From CAITSH01 sp945892985 (GTDB taxonomy: Bacteria; Pseudomonadota; Gammaproteobacteria; Burkholderiales; SG8-39), in contig CAMDDU010000019.1 in assembly GCA_945892985.1 (NCBI GenBank), positions 12,245-76,244 of the forward strand: a DNA stretch of 64,000 bases, given 5' to 3'. The position numbers and the translations under genes were made by a program. Shown here piece after piece: positions 18,202-27,908 of this stretch. Numbering within the stretch: position 1 is the stretch's first letter; the number at the start of each line of letters is the position of its first letter. The notes beneath the pieces are model-generated. The model was not told the origin of the DNA. It did no database searches and saw only the letters and a program-made list of their open reading frames with translations.

Positions 18202-18612
18202 ATGATGATGAACCGCAGAGCTGCCGCCACCTATGGCGATGTAATGGTCGAAACCGGAGTCGTCGAGGCCGATCAGACGCAACTGGTGCAGATGCTTCTT
18301 GACGGACTGATGGAAAGCCTGAAAGTGGCCGAAGGCCACATTGCGAGAAAGGCTATCGCCGACAAGTCGTTTCATCTGACACGGGCGGGGCGGATTATTA
18401 TCGGCTTACAAAGCGCCCTCGATTACGAAAAAGGCGGCGATATCGCCAAGAATCTGAGTGAGCTGTACGGCTATGTCACCCGCCGCCTCCTGCATATCAA
18501 CATTCATAACGATGTCGATGCCTTGCATGAAGTTCAAGGCCTGATGGGGCAGATTCGCGATGCGTGGACGCTGGTGCCAGCGCTTGTGGCCCCCTTACGC
18601 CGCGTCAGCTAG
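18202..18612 (+). CDS. fliS: Flagellin export chaperone FliS
   Basis: FliS binds the C-terminus of newly made flagellin in the cytoplasm and keeps it from polymerising early. The 136-aa product is all-helical, with the family pattern LVQMLLDGLMESLKVAEGHI, then LSELYGYVTRRLLHINIHND, and LMGQIRDAW near the end. Three consecutive Met codons at the start leave the exact first residue open. AAGG lies about 11 bases upstream. The sigma-28 promoter in front fits a late flagellar gene. Confidence 0.93.
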   Translation: MMMNRRAAATYGDVMVETGVVEADQTQLVQMLLDGLMESLKVAEGHIARKAIADKSFHLTRAGRIIIGLQSALDYEKGGDIAKNLSELYGYVTRRLLHINIHNDVDALHEVQGLMGQIRDAWTLVPALVAPLRRVS

Positions 18613-18780
18613 CACGGAAAATAGAAACAGCGCCGGAACGATATAGACCGACTTGAGTCGGTGACGCTTGGTATGCTTGGCGCGGCACCTGTCCAGGTAG
18701 AACCGGACGGGGCCCTGCGCGGTATTTGTTGGTTAACATTTGTTAATTACAGACTAGTGGCTGCCAGCCAGTATTAGTAT

Positions 18781-18803
18781 TGGCGGCCTTCAACAGGCCG
18801 CCA
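18781..18803 (+). terminator. Hairpin downstream of fliS, possible terminator
   Basis: A perfect 9-bp stem (TGGCGGCCT/AGGCCGCCA) with a 5-base loop. A T4 run follows after a short gap, so termination is plausible but not certain. It lies between fliS and motA. Confidence 0.5.
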
Positions 18804-18885
18804 CATTGGGCTTTTAAGATAACAGCTTGACGACAGGCGCCCGGGGCGATCCGGAGAAGCGACGCTATCGTTAAAGGAGAATGCG

Positions 18886-19749
18886 GTGATCAGTATTGTC
18901 GGCTTGGTGCTACTTTTTGGCTGTGTCTTTGGCGGCTTCATCATGGCCGGCGGGCATATGGCGCCTATTATCAAAGCCGCCCCCGTCGAGACCTTCATTA
19001 TCGGTGGCGCAGCCCTGAGTGCCATGATCATCGGCAACAGCATGACCATCATAAAAGGCACTTTCGGCGGTGTCGGCAAAATCCTCTCCGGTCCGAAATT
19101 TAACAAGCAGGACTTCCTTGACGTGATTTTTCTCGTATCCAAAATCATGAAACTACTCAAGGCCGAGGGTGCTGTCGCGCTGGAATCGCATGTCGAGAGT
19201 CCGGAGGCGAGCGCCATCTTCGGTGAATATCCACGCCTGCTCAAGGATCACGCATTGATACACCTGATCACCGACAGCATCCGGCTGTTGGTGGTGTCCT
19301 CTTCGGCTCCAAGACCGGACTCAATCGAGGATGTGATGAATTTGTCGATCAAGACTCACCACCATGAGGCATTGAAACCGGCAGAAACATTCGCCTCTCT
19401 GGAGGGCGCATTACCCGCCCTGGGTATTGTTGCCTGCGTACTGGGGGTGGTAAAGACAATGGGCGCGATCGACCAACCTCCCGCCATTCTCGGTGGACTG
19501 ATCGGGGGCGCGCTGGTCGGGACCTTCCTCGGAGTCTTCTTCGCTTACGGCATTGTCGGCCCCATGGCTACCCGGCTTAAGCAAATCATCGACGATGAAG
19601 GACAAATCTACCACGTCGTAAAACAGATCATCGTCGGCACCCTCAACGGCCACCCCATACCGGTTGTAATTGAAGCGGCCCGGGTAGGCATCACCCACGA
19701 TTACCAGCCCTCATTCTCCGAAGTGTTTGACGGACTGCGCGGCAAATAA
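18886..19749 (+). CDS. motA: Flagellar motor stator protein MotA
   Basis: MotA is the ring-forming stator subunit that pushes on FliG, driven by ion flow through MotA/MotB. It is 287 aa with four membrane segments (residues ~1-20, ~35-52, ~175-195, ~205-228) and a large cytoplasmic loop between the second and third. MISIVGLVLLFGCVFGGFIM and GALPALGIVACVLGVVKTMG are typical of the proton-type long MotA. The start is GTG, set by AAAGGAG six bases upstream. motB begins two bases after its stop. Confidence 0.95.
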   Translation: MISIVGLVLLFGCVFGGFIMAGGHMAPIIKAAPVETFIIGGAALSAMIIGNSMTIIKGTFGGVGKILSGPKFNKQDFLDVIFLVSKIMKLLKAEGAVALESHVESPEASAIFGEYPRLLKDHALIHLITDSIRLLVVSSSAPRPDSIEDVMNLSIKTHHHEALKPAETFASLEGALPALGIVACVLGVVKTMGAIDQPPAILGGLIGGALVGTFLGVFFAYGIVGPMATRLKQIIDDEGQIYHVVKQIIVGTLNGHPIPVVIEAARVGITHDYQPSFSEVFDGLRGK

Positions 19750-19751
19750 GC

Positions 19752-20780
19752 ATGGCTGATGACGCCAAAATAGAGAAACTGCTGGACGAGCAGTCCGCAA
19801 TGGCTGCCTCCCCGGGGGGGGCAGTCGCCGAGCCCCCCGTCGCAGCGACAGCGGCAAGCGGCGACAATGCCGGTGCCGGCGCCGAGGCAGAGCCGGAGCC
19901 GCTCGCCCCGATCATCATCAAAAAAATTATCGATGAGGGCCATGGCGGCGCGCATGGTGGCGCCTGGAAAATCGCCCTTGCCGACATGATGACCGCCATG
20001 ATGGCGTTTTTTCTGCTGATGTGGCTGCTCGGTGCGAGCAACGAGGCACAGCGCAAAAGCGTCGCCGACTACTTCAAGCCAACCGCCCTGACCAAAAGCG
20101 CCATCACCGTTAACACCACTTCCGGTTCAGTCGGACTTATGGGTGGACAGTCAATGATAGACGACACCGCCCTGCCCATGGCTGCGACGCAAAGTGGGCT
20201 GATGCAGTTGCTGACGCCACGAGATGTCAACGACCAGACTGAAAACGAAAAAGAAAAAAGAAGCGAAACAAAAGAAGAGGAAAAAAAGAGGATATCCAAC
20301 GAATTGGACCAAGCCAATTTTGAAAAACTGCAGCAGGAACTAATCGAACGCCTGTCCCAAGACAAGGACCTGGCCAAACTAAAGGATCAGGTTAATTTCG
20401 TCCGCGAAAAAGAGGGCCTGCGCATTGAAGTCATAGACAAGGCCGACTTCTCGATGTTCTCCCTGGGCACCACCAAACTCTCCCCTCGCGCGAAGGGACT
20501 AATCGAGGAGATTGCCCGCTCCCTGGGCACAATGCCCAATAAAATCAAGGTGCGCGGGCACACCGACAGCGTCCCGTACAACGGCGCGGAACGCAACAAC
20601 TGGTCCCTGTCAGCTGAGCGGGCGGAAGTGACCCGCCAAATAATCAACGGGCGCGGTGTAGAAGAAAAAAGGGTCGCCCGCATAGAGGGGGTTGCCGACA
20701 CCGAGCCATTCGTTCCGGAAAACAAGCTGGATCCGCGCAACCGGCGCATCAGTATCACGCTGATGTACCAAGACCTTTAA
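19752..20780 (+). CDS. motB: Flagellar motor stator protein MotB
   Basis: MotB anchors the stator to peptidoglycan and carries the ion-binding Asp. The 342-aa product has one membrane helix with D78 in ALADMMTAMMAFFLLMWLLG. A highly charged Glu/Lys segment (residues ~155-200) precedes a C-terminal OmpA-like domain with RGHTDSVPYNG and NNWSLSAERAEVTRQ. The cytoplasmic N-tail before the helix is about 70 residues, longer than in E. coli, and is Ala/Glu/Pro-rich. Convergent with fliA. Confidence 0.95.
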   Translation: MADDAKIEKLLDEQSAMAASPGGAVAEPPVAATAASGDNAGAGAEAEPEPLAPIIIKKIIDEGHGGAHGGAWKIALADMMTAMMAFFLLMWLLGASNEAQRKSVADYFKPTALTKSAITVNTTSGSVGLMGGQSMIDDTALPMAATQSGLMQLLTPRDVNDQTENEKEKRSETKEEEKKRISNELDQANFEKLQQELIERLSQDKDLAKLKDQVNFVREKEGLRIEVIDKADFSMFSLGTTKLSPRAKGLIEEIARSLGTMPNKIKVRGHTDSVPYNGAERNNWSLSAERAEVTRQIINGRGVEEKRVARIEGVADTEPFVPENKLDPRNRRISITLMYQDL

Positions 20781-20834
20781 GACTAGGGCCAAGGCTAAGG
20801 CTAAGACCACGCCGAGCGGCGGAGTACAAACGAC

Positions 20835-21551
20835 TCAGATTGCCACTTGCAGGGTTTTTCTCAGGCTTTTCGCAGTTGCAGACAGAATCTGGCTGACACG
20901 GGACTCACTGACGCCGACCACCGCGCCTATTTCCCGAAGATTCATCTCCTCAACATAATAGAGGGCAATGATCAACTTCTCACGCTCGGGCAAGCCTGCG
21001 ATCGCCGCCTCGAGGGCCTCCATGAATTGGGCATTTTCAACCAGCACATCCGGCCTGGAACCAGCGTTGTCCGGAATATTATCAACCGACTCGGGCAAAG
21101 TCTCGATTGATGTCGTCTCGAATCGTATCGCTTCAGAGCGCTCGAGGTGCAGACTCTGCGCGTCCTTGTTCATGAACTCGGCCATCTCGGCCATCGTCGG
21201 TGCCCGGCCTATTTTGGCTGCAAGTTCGCTCTCTGACTGGGCATGCGCCTTATTGATCGCGACAGCCGAACGAGGCAAGTAGGATATTTTCCTGACTTCA
21301 TCGAACATCGCCCCCTTGACGCGGACATAGGCGAAATTTTCGAAATTGACCCCCTTGTCCGGGTCGTAAGACCTTGCCGCCTCAATCAGTCCAATCATAC
21401 CCGCCTGCATGAGATCATCGAGTTCGATGAACCGCGGCACTCTCGATTGCAGATGCAGGGCCACCCTTTTTACAAGCCCAAGGTGCTCGACAATGCGCGC
21501 GTCATCATCCGCTCGCGCCTGGTCATAGACCTGCATCGGGGAAATCCCCAT
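20835..21551 (-). CDS. fliA: Flagellar sigma factor FliA (sigma-28)
   Basis: FliA directs transcription of late flagellar genes. The 238-aa product has region 2 (LVKRVALHLQSRVPRFIELD, then DLMQAGMIGLIEAARSYD, then VRVKGAMFDEVRK), region 3 and region 4 (LPEREKLIIALYYVEEMNLR, then EIGAVVGVSESRVSQI). It is last in the leftward flhA-flhF-flhG-fliA operon and starts two bases after the flhG stop. A second Met at residue 6 is an alternative start. Its likely targets here are the promoters before fliD and fliS. Confidence 0.96.
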   Translation of the reverse strand: MGISPMQVYDQARADDDARIVEHLGLVKRVALHLQSRVPRFIELDDLMQAGMIGLIEAARSYDPDKGVNFENFAYVRVKGAMFDEVRKISYLPRSAVAINKAHAQSESELAAKIGRAPTMAEMAEFMNKDAQSLHLERSEAIRFETTSIETLPESVDNIPDNAGSRPDVLVENAQFMEALEAAIAGLPEREKLIIALYYVEEMNLREIGAVVGVSESRVSQILSATAKSLRKTLQVAI

Positions 21552-21553
21552 TT

Positions 21554-22375
21554 TCAGGACTGAAACCCGGTCAAGCGTTCAACAAAGAACTGGATACCAC
21601 CGGAAGCCGTATCCGCGCTCGCGAGTGACTCAGTGGCCACCGCCATTTGCCGAAAATCGCGGGCGGCGTTGCCGCCGGGAGCAAATTCGAGAACCGATTG
21701 ATAGGCGCGGATGGCAGAGAGCATGTGCTCATCGTGAGTTATGGAATGAAGGTATTTTACCGAAATGCCTAGAAACCGTTCGCACACATCACTAACCCGC
21801 CTGTGCAAGGCCTGTCCGGCGGCCTGACTCTCGACCATATTGGGCAGCAGGTAGATTTCTTCCAGCATATGGGAGCGAGCAAGCACTTTGATCATTCCAT
21901 ACGCATCGGCAATTGAAGAGGGCTCGTCACGCAGTACGATAAAGCGCTTCTGCGCCGCCTGCATGAAAGTCACCACCGAATCCGAAATACCCGCTGCAGA
22001 GTCGATTATGAAAAAATCGATCTCTTCATCGAGCAAACTGAAGGCCTGGACAATTCCGGCCGATTCGAGCGCGCCCATCGAAGCCATTTGCTGGATCCCC
22101 GAAGCACCTGGCACCAAGCGAACACCCTGTCGCGTCGTGACAATTATTTCTGCCAGCGTCTTTTCCCCGGACAGCACATGGCTGAAGTTGAACTCCGCGG
22201 CGCATCCAAAAGCCAACTGTGCGTTTGCAAGGCCAAGGTCGGCGTCAAAAAGCATAACCTTATGTCCCCGCATCACCAAACTGACGGCAAGGTTGGATGC
22301 TATCGAAGTTTTCCCCACACCGCCCTTGCCGCTCGCGACGCCGATAACCTGAGTTGATTTTTGCGACATTAACAA
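21554..22375 (-). CDS. flhG: Flagellar number regulator FlhG (FleN), MinD-like ATPase
   Basis: FlhG limits the number of polar flagella and works with FlhF. The 273-aa product has the deviant Walker A of MinD-like proteins, GVASGKGGVGKTSIA, close to the N-terminus, then LFDADLGLANAQLAFG and FIIDSAAGISDSV. Length is normal. Together with flhF it suggests a fixed, probably polar, flagellar number. Confidence 0.93.
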   Translation of the reverse strand: MLMSQKSTQVIGVASGKGGVGKTSIASNLAVSLVMRGHKVMLFDADLGLANAQLAFGCAAEFNFSHVLSGEKTLAEIIVTTRQGVRLVPGASGIQQMASMGALESAGIVQAFSLLDEEIDFFIIDSAAGISDSVVTFMQAAQKRFIVLRDEPSSIADAYGMIKVLARSHMLEEIYLLPNMVESQAAGQALHRRVSDVCERFLGISVKYLHSITHDEHMLSAIRAYQSVLEFAPGGNAARDFRQMAVATESLASADTASGGIQFFVERLTGFQS

Positions 22376-22457
22376 ACCTTAATAGGATTTTTATATCAGC
22401 ACCACGTGCGCGACTAAAGCGGCCCCAGTCTGGCCTTTCAAATAGCCGACGTCGCGG

Positions 22458-23768
22458 TCATTTTACTGCTCTGTTGTTCGCGCGCCAGACATTTGGCGAG
22501 AAATCTTTGCCAATGCCCGCACCGGGCAAGGCTTCCACGGTAAGGTGCGAACGAATGCCGTCCAAAACCATGCTAACCAGCGAATCGGTATCCCCCCCCT
22601 CGACCAGACTGTCCAAACCCGGTGCGCGACTGGCAAACGAAATTGGGATCGCTTTCTCGCAGAGCGCCTGCACCAGCGGCCACGGATGACTTGCCTCATC
22701 GAGTTTGCTCAGCATCAGGCTTTTCCAATTCAGCCCCGGCTGGTCTAGAAACCGTTTGAACGTCGCTGCCGATGCTTCAGCCGGCAGCACCAAGTGCATG
22801 CCCGCGTCGGGCGCAATTTTCATAATCGCTGCGAGATGATCGAATTCCTGACCACCCGCCGTGTCAACCAGCACCAGGCGCCGCCCGGAGAGCTCCGCTA
22901 ACACCTCCCGCAGCATCGACTCGCTACTCGCCCGATAACAATCAACACCGGCCTGCGCACTCAGCAATTGAATCTGGTTCCAGGCGCCGGGGCGCTGGTC
23001 GCGAAAACTCACAATCGCCACGTCTTCGGGTTGGCAGCCGTTTGTCCTGGCGTGGGCCACGGCGAGACGTCCAACCATCATCGATTTGCCCGCCCCGGAA
23101 GGACCGGCGATCACCTGGACCCCGCTCAAGGGCTCGGCCTTACGCTCCCGCCTGACCGTATGCCGCAACAGGGTCTCTATCGCCCCGAGCGCCGCAGTCA
23201 GGCTGTCCCGCTCCCTTACCTCATCGAGCAGGAGACTGCGCAATGAAACCGGGACACCCGCTTCGAACAAAGCGTCAGCCAGGGGCTTCACCTCTTCACG
23301 AACGCCGGAGTTCGTTTGCCATTGCCCAACTTGCTGCGCGATTCGGAATTCACGCCGCATCTCGGCCAACTCACCGCGAACCATCTCAACCAGATCCTTC
23401 GCCCGGTCTAACTCCCGCCGATCAAATGAATCACTGGCACGCAACCCGGCGTCATCGGGCACCTGCACCGACTTACGAACCTGTTCCATATTTTCATGTA
23501 ACAGGGCGCCAAAGCGTGCGGGACCAGCCGGCACCTCATGCAAGGCCGCAGGCTTCTGAACTGCGCGGGAGGACTCATCCGCGGTGTCCGCCAAATCCGG
23601 GCCGTCAAACTGCTCGCGATCACTGGCAGTCACGTCGACAGCCACGATTACCTCGACCTTGCCGTTGACCCGCTCATTCGAGATGATCAGCGCTTCCTTG
23701 CCATACAACTCTATTGCCTTGGCCGTAGCGGTACGGCTATCACGTGCCAGAACGCGTTTCAGTTCCAT
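22458..23768 (-). CDS. flhF: Flagellar placement GTPase FlhF
   Basis: FlhF is an SRP-type GTPase that sets the site of flagellar assembly. The 436-aa product has the B-domain (KRVLARDSRTATAKAIELYG), a variable middle, and an NG GTPase domain with G1 GPSGAGKS, LVLVDTAGG and LSKLDEASHPWPLVQALCEK. G1 reads GPSGAGKS where GPTGVGKT is usual, a mild variant that keeps the Lys-Ser/Thr. 82 bp separate it from flhG and 12 bp from flhA. Confidence 0.94.
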   Translation of the reverse strand: MELKRVLARDSRTATAKAIELYGKEALIISNERVNGKVEVIVAVDVTASDREQFDGPDLADTADESSRAVQKPAALHEVPAGPARFGALLHENMEQVRKSVQVPDDAGLRASDSFDRRELDRAKDLVEMVRGELAEMRREFRIAQQVGQWQTNSGVREEVKPLADALFEAGVPVSLRSLLLDEVRERDSLTAALGAIETLLRHTVRRERKAEPLSGVQVIAGPSGAGKSMMVGRLAVAHARTNGCQPEDVAIVSFRDQRPGAWNQIQLLSAQAGVDCYRASSESMLREVLAELSGRRLVLVDTAGGQEFDHLAAIMKIAPDAGMHLVLPAEASAATFKRFLDQPGLNWKSLMLSKLDEASHPWPLVQALCEKAIPISFASRAPGLDSLVEGGDTDSLVSMVLDGIRSHLTVEALPGAGIGKDFSPNVWRANNRAVK

Positions 23769-23780
23769 GATTTTCCTCGA

Positions 23781-25877
23781 TTAATGCTTGGGTTCAATTT
23801 CAACGGTAAAAATAACTTTCACGTCCTGGTCGTCCGGTATTTCGCTATAGGACAACACCACGAGATCGTTGACTCGGTAACGCACCATCTTGGCCAGCCA
23901 TGGACGGATCGCCGGGGAGACAACCAACACCGCCGCGTGGCCCTGATCCTGAACCTTGGCCGCACTGCTGCGCAAAGAACTGAAAAGGCTCTCAGCCAGG
24001 GCCGGCTCGAGCAACACGCCCTGCCCACCCGCACTCTGACTCGCTGCGTTGTGGAGCATTTTTTCCAACTCCGGGTCCAGTGTCATGACAGAAAGGTTGT
24101 CACCCGGACTCGCGAGTCCCTGAACAATCATTCTTCCCAACTTGGGTCTGACCAGGGCAGTCAGCTGATCCGGATCCTGGCTGCGCGCGCTCTCCTCGGA
24201 CAAGGCCTCAAAGATGCTGCGCATGTCACGGATGGAAACCGACTCGACAAGCAGATTCTGCAAGACCCGCGTGATTACCCCCAGCGAGAGTTTCGCCGGC
24301 ACGAGATCCTCCACCAGTTTGGGGGCCCGCGCCGCAAGTTTGTCAATCAACTGCTGCGTCTCGTCATGGCTCATGCATTCGGCCGCATTTTCCCGCAAGA
24401 CCTTGTTGACATGCGTCGCAATCGCCGTGCTCGCATCGACAACGGTATAGCCCATGGTCCGCGCGTAATCTTTCTGCGCCGGCTCAATCCAGACCGCCTC
24501 CAGGCCGAACGCTGCCTCGCGCGTCGGGACGCCCTCCAACTTACCGTAGACCTGGCCGGGGTTAATGGCAAGTTCGCACCCGACCTTAACCTGACCGGTG
24601 CCCCTGACCACCCCCTTTAGCACAATGTTATAGGCCTCCGGATCAAGGTTGAGCGCGTCGCGAATACGCACCGGCGGCACCAGGAAACCCAGTTCGGCGG
24701 ACAGTTTTTTGCGCACGCCCTTTACCCTGGACATCAATTGCCCACCCGTTTCCGGGTTGACCAGGGGGATCAGGCCGTAGCCGATTTCAAGACCGATAAG
24801 ATCGACTTGTTCGACATCGCTCCAATCGAGTTCCTTGGGCGGGGCCTGCGGCGCAAGAGCCTGCGAAGAGACCTGCGGTGCGGTATTCGCATCGCGCCGC
24901 AATACCATGTAACCGATTCCAGCCGTAATGGCGCCCAGCGCAAGAAACACGGCATGCGGCATGCCAGGAACCAAGCCCATCAAGGTCAAAATAATCGCGG
25001 AAATGAACAAGGGCGCCGGTTTGCCTAACTGCGTCGTTGCCTGCTCGGTCATGGACTGCGCGGTCGTAACCCGGGTCACAATGATCGCGGTGGCAAGGGA
25101 CAGGAACATCGCGGGAATTTGCGCAACCAGGCCGTCACCTATGGTCAGCAGGGTGTAAATGCGCAACGCGTCCCCCACCGAGAGGTTGTGCATGCCTATG
25201 CCTATGGCCAGACCGCCCAGTATATTAATTGCCAGAATCATCAGTCCGGCAATGGCGTCACCGCGGACAAATTTGGATGCGCCATCCATGGCGCCAAAAA
25301 ACTCGGCCTCTTGGGTGATCTCTTCACGGCGCTTCTTGGCCGTTTCTTGATTGATCACCCCGGAATTGAGGTCGGCATCAATTGCCATCTGCTTGCCCGG
25401 CATGGCATCGAGTGTGAAACGCGCAATAACCTCCGACACCCTGCCCGCGCCTTTGGTGATCACGATGAAGTTGATAATCATCAAAATCGCGAAAATAATA
25501 AAGCCAACCAGGTAGTTGCCATTGATGACAAATTCACCAAAGGCTTGGATCACCTTGCCCGCCGACTCCGGGCCCTTGTGCCCTTCCACAAGCACCACTC
25601 GGGTCGAAGCCACGTTAAGCGCAAGACGCAGCGTAGTCGTCAGCAGCAGCACCGCCGGGAAGGATGAAAACTCAAGCGGTCGCGTCGTGCTGATGGCGAC
25701 CAGAATGATGATCATCCCGGCCAGCAGGTTAAACGTGAACAGCACGTCCAGCACCACTGGCGGCATGGGTACGACCAGCATGGCCATGATCATCAATACC
25801 AGCGCCGGAATACCCAACTCGGCAAGCTTGACGTTGCTAAAACTCTGACGCAATTGTGTGAATGCGATAGCTGACAT
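23781..25877 (-). CDS. flhA: Flagellar type III export gate protein FlhA
   Basis: FlhA is the nonameric export-gate protein of the flagellar type III system. The 698-aa product has about eight N-terminal membrane segments and the FHIPEP-family stretch (RFTLDAMPGKQMAIDADLNS, then GVINQETAKKRREEI), then a large cytoplasmic domain that docks export chaperones. Length is usual. First gene of the leftward operon, with a sigma-54 promoter 80 bp upstream. flhB is elsewhere, at the end of the fliL operon. Confidence 0.97.
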   Translation of the reverse strand: MSAIAFTQLRQSFSNVKLAELGIPALVLMIMAMLVVPMPPVVLDVLFTFNLLAGMIIILVAISTTRPLEFSSFPAVLLLTTTLRLALNVASTRVVLVEGHKGPESAGKVIQAFGEFVINGNYLVGFIIFAILMIINFIVITKGAGRVSEVIARFTLDAMPGKQMAIDADLNSGVINQETAKKRREEITQEAEFFGAMDGASKFVRGDAIAGLMILAINILGGLAIGIGMHNLSVGDALRIYTLLTIGDGLVAQIPAMFLSLATAIIVTRVTTAQSMTEQATTQLGKPAPLFISAIILTLMGLVPGMPHAVFLALGAITAGIGYMVLRRDANTAPQVSSQALAPQAPPKELDWSDVEQVDLIGLEIGYGLIPLVNPETGGQLMSRVKGVRKKLSAELGFLVPPVRIRDALNLDPEAYNIVLKGVVRGTGQVKVGCELAINPGQVYGKLEGVPTREAAFGLEAVWIEPAQKDYARTMGYTVVDASTAIATHVNKVLRENAAECMSHDETQQLIDKLAARAPKLVEDLVPAKLSLGVITRVLQNLLVESVSIRDMRSIFEALSEESARSQDPDQLTALVRPKLGRMIVQGLASPGDNLSVMTLDPELEKMLHNAASQSAGGQGVLLEPALAESLFSSLRSSAAKVQDQGHAAVLVVSPAIRPWLAKMVRYRVNDLVVLSYSEIPDDQDVKVIFTVEIEPKH

Positions 25878-25956
25878 GTTTTTGACAGTGAACCTTTTTA
25901 ACTGCTTGTTAAATATCAGATTATTTAAAACTCATACCGACTGATACGGACATATA

Positions 25957-25972
25957 AGCAATCGACGTGCCA
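25957..25972 (-). promoter_or_regulatory. Sigma-54 promoter of the flhA-flhF-flhG-fliA operon
   Basis: On the reverse strand TGGCAC-N5-TTGCT, an exact consensus match with correct spacing, 79 bp before the flhA start. Confidence 0.9.
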
Positions 25973-26033
25973 TCTTTTCAACACCGCGTCTGCCACAAAG
26001 CCATTTGAGCCGTCGCCAAGGTCGCCGCAAGCC

Positions 26034-26049
26034 TGTCACGTTTATTGCT
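26034..26049 (+). promoter_or_regulatory. Weaker sigma-54-like promoter upstream of fliK
   Basis: TGTCAC-N5-TTGCT keeps exact spacing but has GT in place of the conserved GG at -24. It lies 44 bp before the fliK ATG and is divergent from the flhA promoter. Confidence 0.45.
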
Positions 26050-26093
26050 AAGAAGTCCCTGTACCCACAACATCAAAACCATCCAATCCACTT

Positions 26094-27863
26094 ATGTCCA
26101 ATTCCCCAGTAAATAGTTTTTCTGTTTTTAATCAGCAATCTATCAGCGATAAAAGAGGGACTACCCCACCCCGTGCAGAGCCCAAAATCGCTCCCGGGAA
26201 AGACTTTAGCCGGGTGATCCGAGGGGTAAGTTCGTCCGCCAGAGGCCGCGATATTGCCGCTTGGGGCGGCAAAAAATTGCCGTCTCCCACCCTGCACAGC
26301 TATACGCTGGGTTCGCGCGTCAAAATCATTACCGCGGCCACCCACTCCGCCGGCGAAGCAGGCCTGCTCGAATTCGCGCGCGCACAAGGCATCGATGAGG
26401 ACATGCTGAAACTCATAATGGCAAACAAGTCCGATGCCCAAGCCGCCGCCCTTGAGGCTACGGGCGCCGCCACGCTCACACTGTCCCAGCCGGATAACTC
26501 AAACCCGGTGCCACCCGGCGCCAGTTCGATCACGCCCATCCCATCCGCCCTGATCCCGGCCGACCCCCTGGACACTAGCGCCTCCAACCCGGCAAACGGG
26601 AGCGGGCAGCTTGCTGCAGCACTTAACAAGGCGACACTTGACACGGCGACGTCTGAGACGGCGACAGCAGAGAAGACGGCATCCAGCCTCGCCAACAAGG
26701 GCGCAGGACAAGCATCCCCCCCCTTCCCTTCCACGTCTGGAGCAGAGTCAACGAAGCTAAGCGTCAACAACCAGAGCTTGGCCACGTCGCCCCAGACTGA
26801 TCCCGCAGTCGGCACGTCCCCCGGCGCGACCGCCTTGCTCGTCGCCGACAAAGCACCGGGGGCATCCCTGGGGCGCCCGCCTGCTATTCAGACCGCGGCT
26901 GACACCGGCGTGACCAGCCCCCCGCCCCTTAGACAAGAGCCCACCGGCCAGGCCCAAGCCGTGCCACTCGCCGCCTCCGGCACAACAGGGCTGCCAATCG
27001 ACCTGAGCAAGCAACACCAAACAATACCGCCCGAGGCTGGCGCAACGGCCGAGGAACAGCAACACAGCCGGCAACAAGCCACAGAAGAACAAGCACAAGA
27101 GCCAATGACGCAGGCAGCGCAAGCCGAACAAGATGAAAGTTCTTTGTCGGCAAAAAACATCCAATTCCACCAGTCCGAAAAAACAAACCCGGGAAAACCA
27201 GGGCTTAACGAACAGGAATTCACCGCCCGAATCGGCGCCATCGCAGAGGCCACTTCGCCACCGACAGGCGCACTATCGGGAGTCTTAAGCGGGGAAAGCG
27301 CTGCAACCACAACCGCCCCGGTCGCCCACGGTGCCCCCCCCGCACGCCAACTACTGGACGTGAGCAACCCGCTGCCGATACGTGAAGAAACCATGCAAGA
27401 GGCTTACTTTAGACGTAGCGAACAAAATCAGATCGCCGCGGACAAGTTAGCCGAGGCGATTGGCCAGCGGCTTTCAGCCCAAATCGAAAAGGGGATCTGG
27501 CAGGTGAACCTGCAACTGCGGCCAGCGCACCTGGGGAAGATTGATATTCGCCTGAGCATGCAAGGCAAAGGCAATATTTCGGCCGAATTCAGTGCCAGTG
27601 AAGTACAAACCAAAGATCTACTGAACAGCGGCTTGCCCAGGCTCAGGGAAATTTTCGCGCAATCGGGCATTGACTTGGCAACGATGCAGGCCAAGCACGA
27701 TGCGGCGACCGGCCATAGCGACAACCCAGCGCCACGCCAACCCGCTACGCCAGCAAGCCAAGGACGGCCTAGCGGGGAAACAATCGGGGAAACAGTCGCC
27801 CGGCCCCAAGCCCCACCGAAACTTGACTATGTCGGCCGCGATGGACTGGATATCACGGTCTAA
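26094..27863 (+). CDS. fliK: Flagellar hook-length control protein FliK
   Basis: FliK acts as the molecular ruler for the hook and switches export specificity through FlhB. The 589-aa product has a long Ala/Pro/Thr/Gln-rich disordered N-terminal part and the conserved C-terminal Flg_hook domain (GIWQVNLQLRPAHLGKIDIR, then LPRLREIFAQSGIDLATMQ). The central part is a secretion/ruler region. FliK is often 370-450 aa; this is longer. No good ribosome binding site is seen before the ATG. Confidence 0.92.
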   Translation: MSNSPVNSFSVFNQQSISDKRGTTPPRAEPKIAPGKDFSRVIRGVSSSARGRDIAAWGGKKLPSPTLHSYTLGSRVKIITAATHSAGEAGLLEFARAQGIDEDMLKLIMANKSDAQAAALEATGAATLTLSQPDNSNPVPPGASSITPIPSALIPADPLDTSASNPANGSGQLAAALNKATLDTATSETATAEKTASSLANKGAGQASPPFPSTSGAESTKLSVNNQSLATSPQTDPAVGTSPGATALLVADKAPGASLGRPPAIQTAADTGVTSPPPLRQEPTGQAQAVPLAASGTTGLPIDLSKQHQTIPPEAGATAEEQQHSRQQATEEQAQEPMTQAAQAEQDESSLSAKNIQFHQSEKTNPGKPGLNEQEFTARIGAIAEATSPPTGALSGVLSGESAATTTAPVAHGAPPARQLLDVSNPLPIREETMQEAYFRRSEQNQIAADKLAEAIGQRLSAQIEKGIWQVNLQLRPAHLGKIDIRLSMQGKGNISAEFSASEVQTKDLLNSGLPRLREIFAQSGIDLATMQAKHDAATGHSDNPAPRQPATPASQGRPSGETIGETVARPQAPPKLDYVGRDGLDITV

Positions 27864-27892
27864 GCCTAGCTTCAGCCGAGCTTGAGCAGAGC

Positions 27893-27908
27893 AGGCACAC
27901 GGCTTGCT
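27893..27908 (+). promoter_or_regulatory. Sigma-54 promoter of the fliL-flhB operon
   Basis: AGGCAC-N5-TTGCT keeps the invariant GG and GC with correct spacing; only the first base departs from TGGCAC. Located 190 bp before the fliL ATG. Confidence 0.75.

Noticed and set aside
23538..24620. 360-codon plus-strand open frame
   Set aside because: It is antisense to flhF and flhA, which are clearly coding. Long antisense frames are expected in GC-rich DNA.
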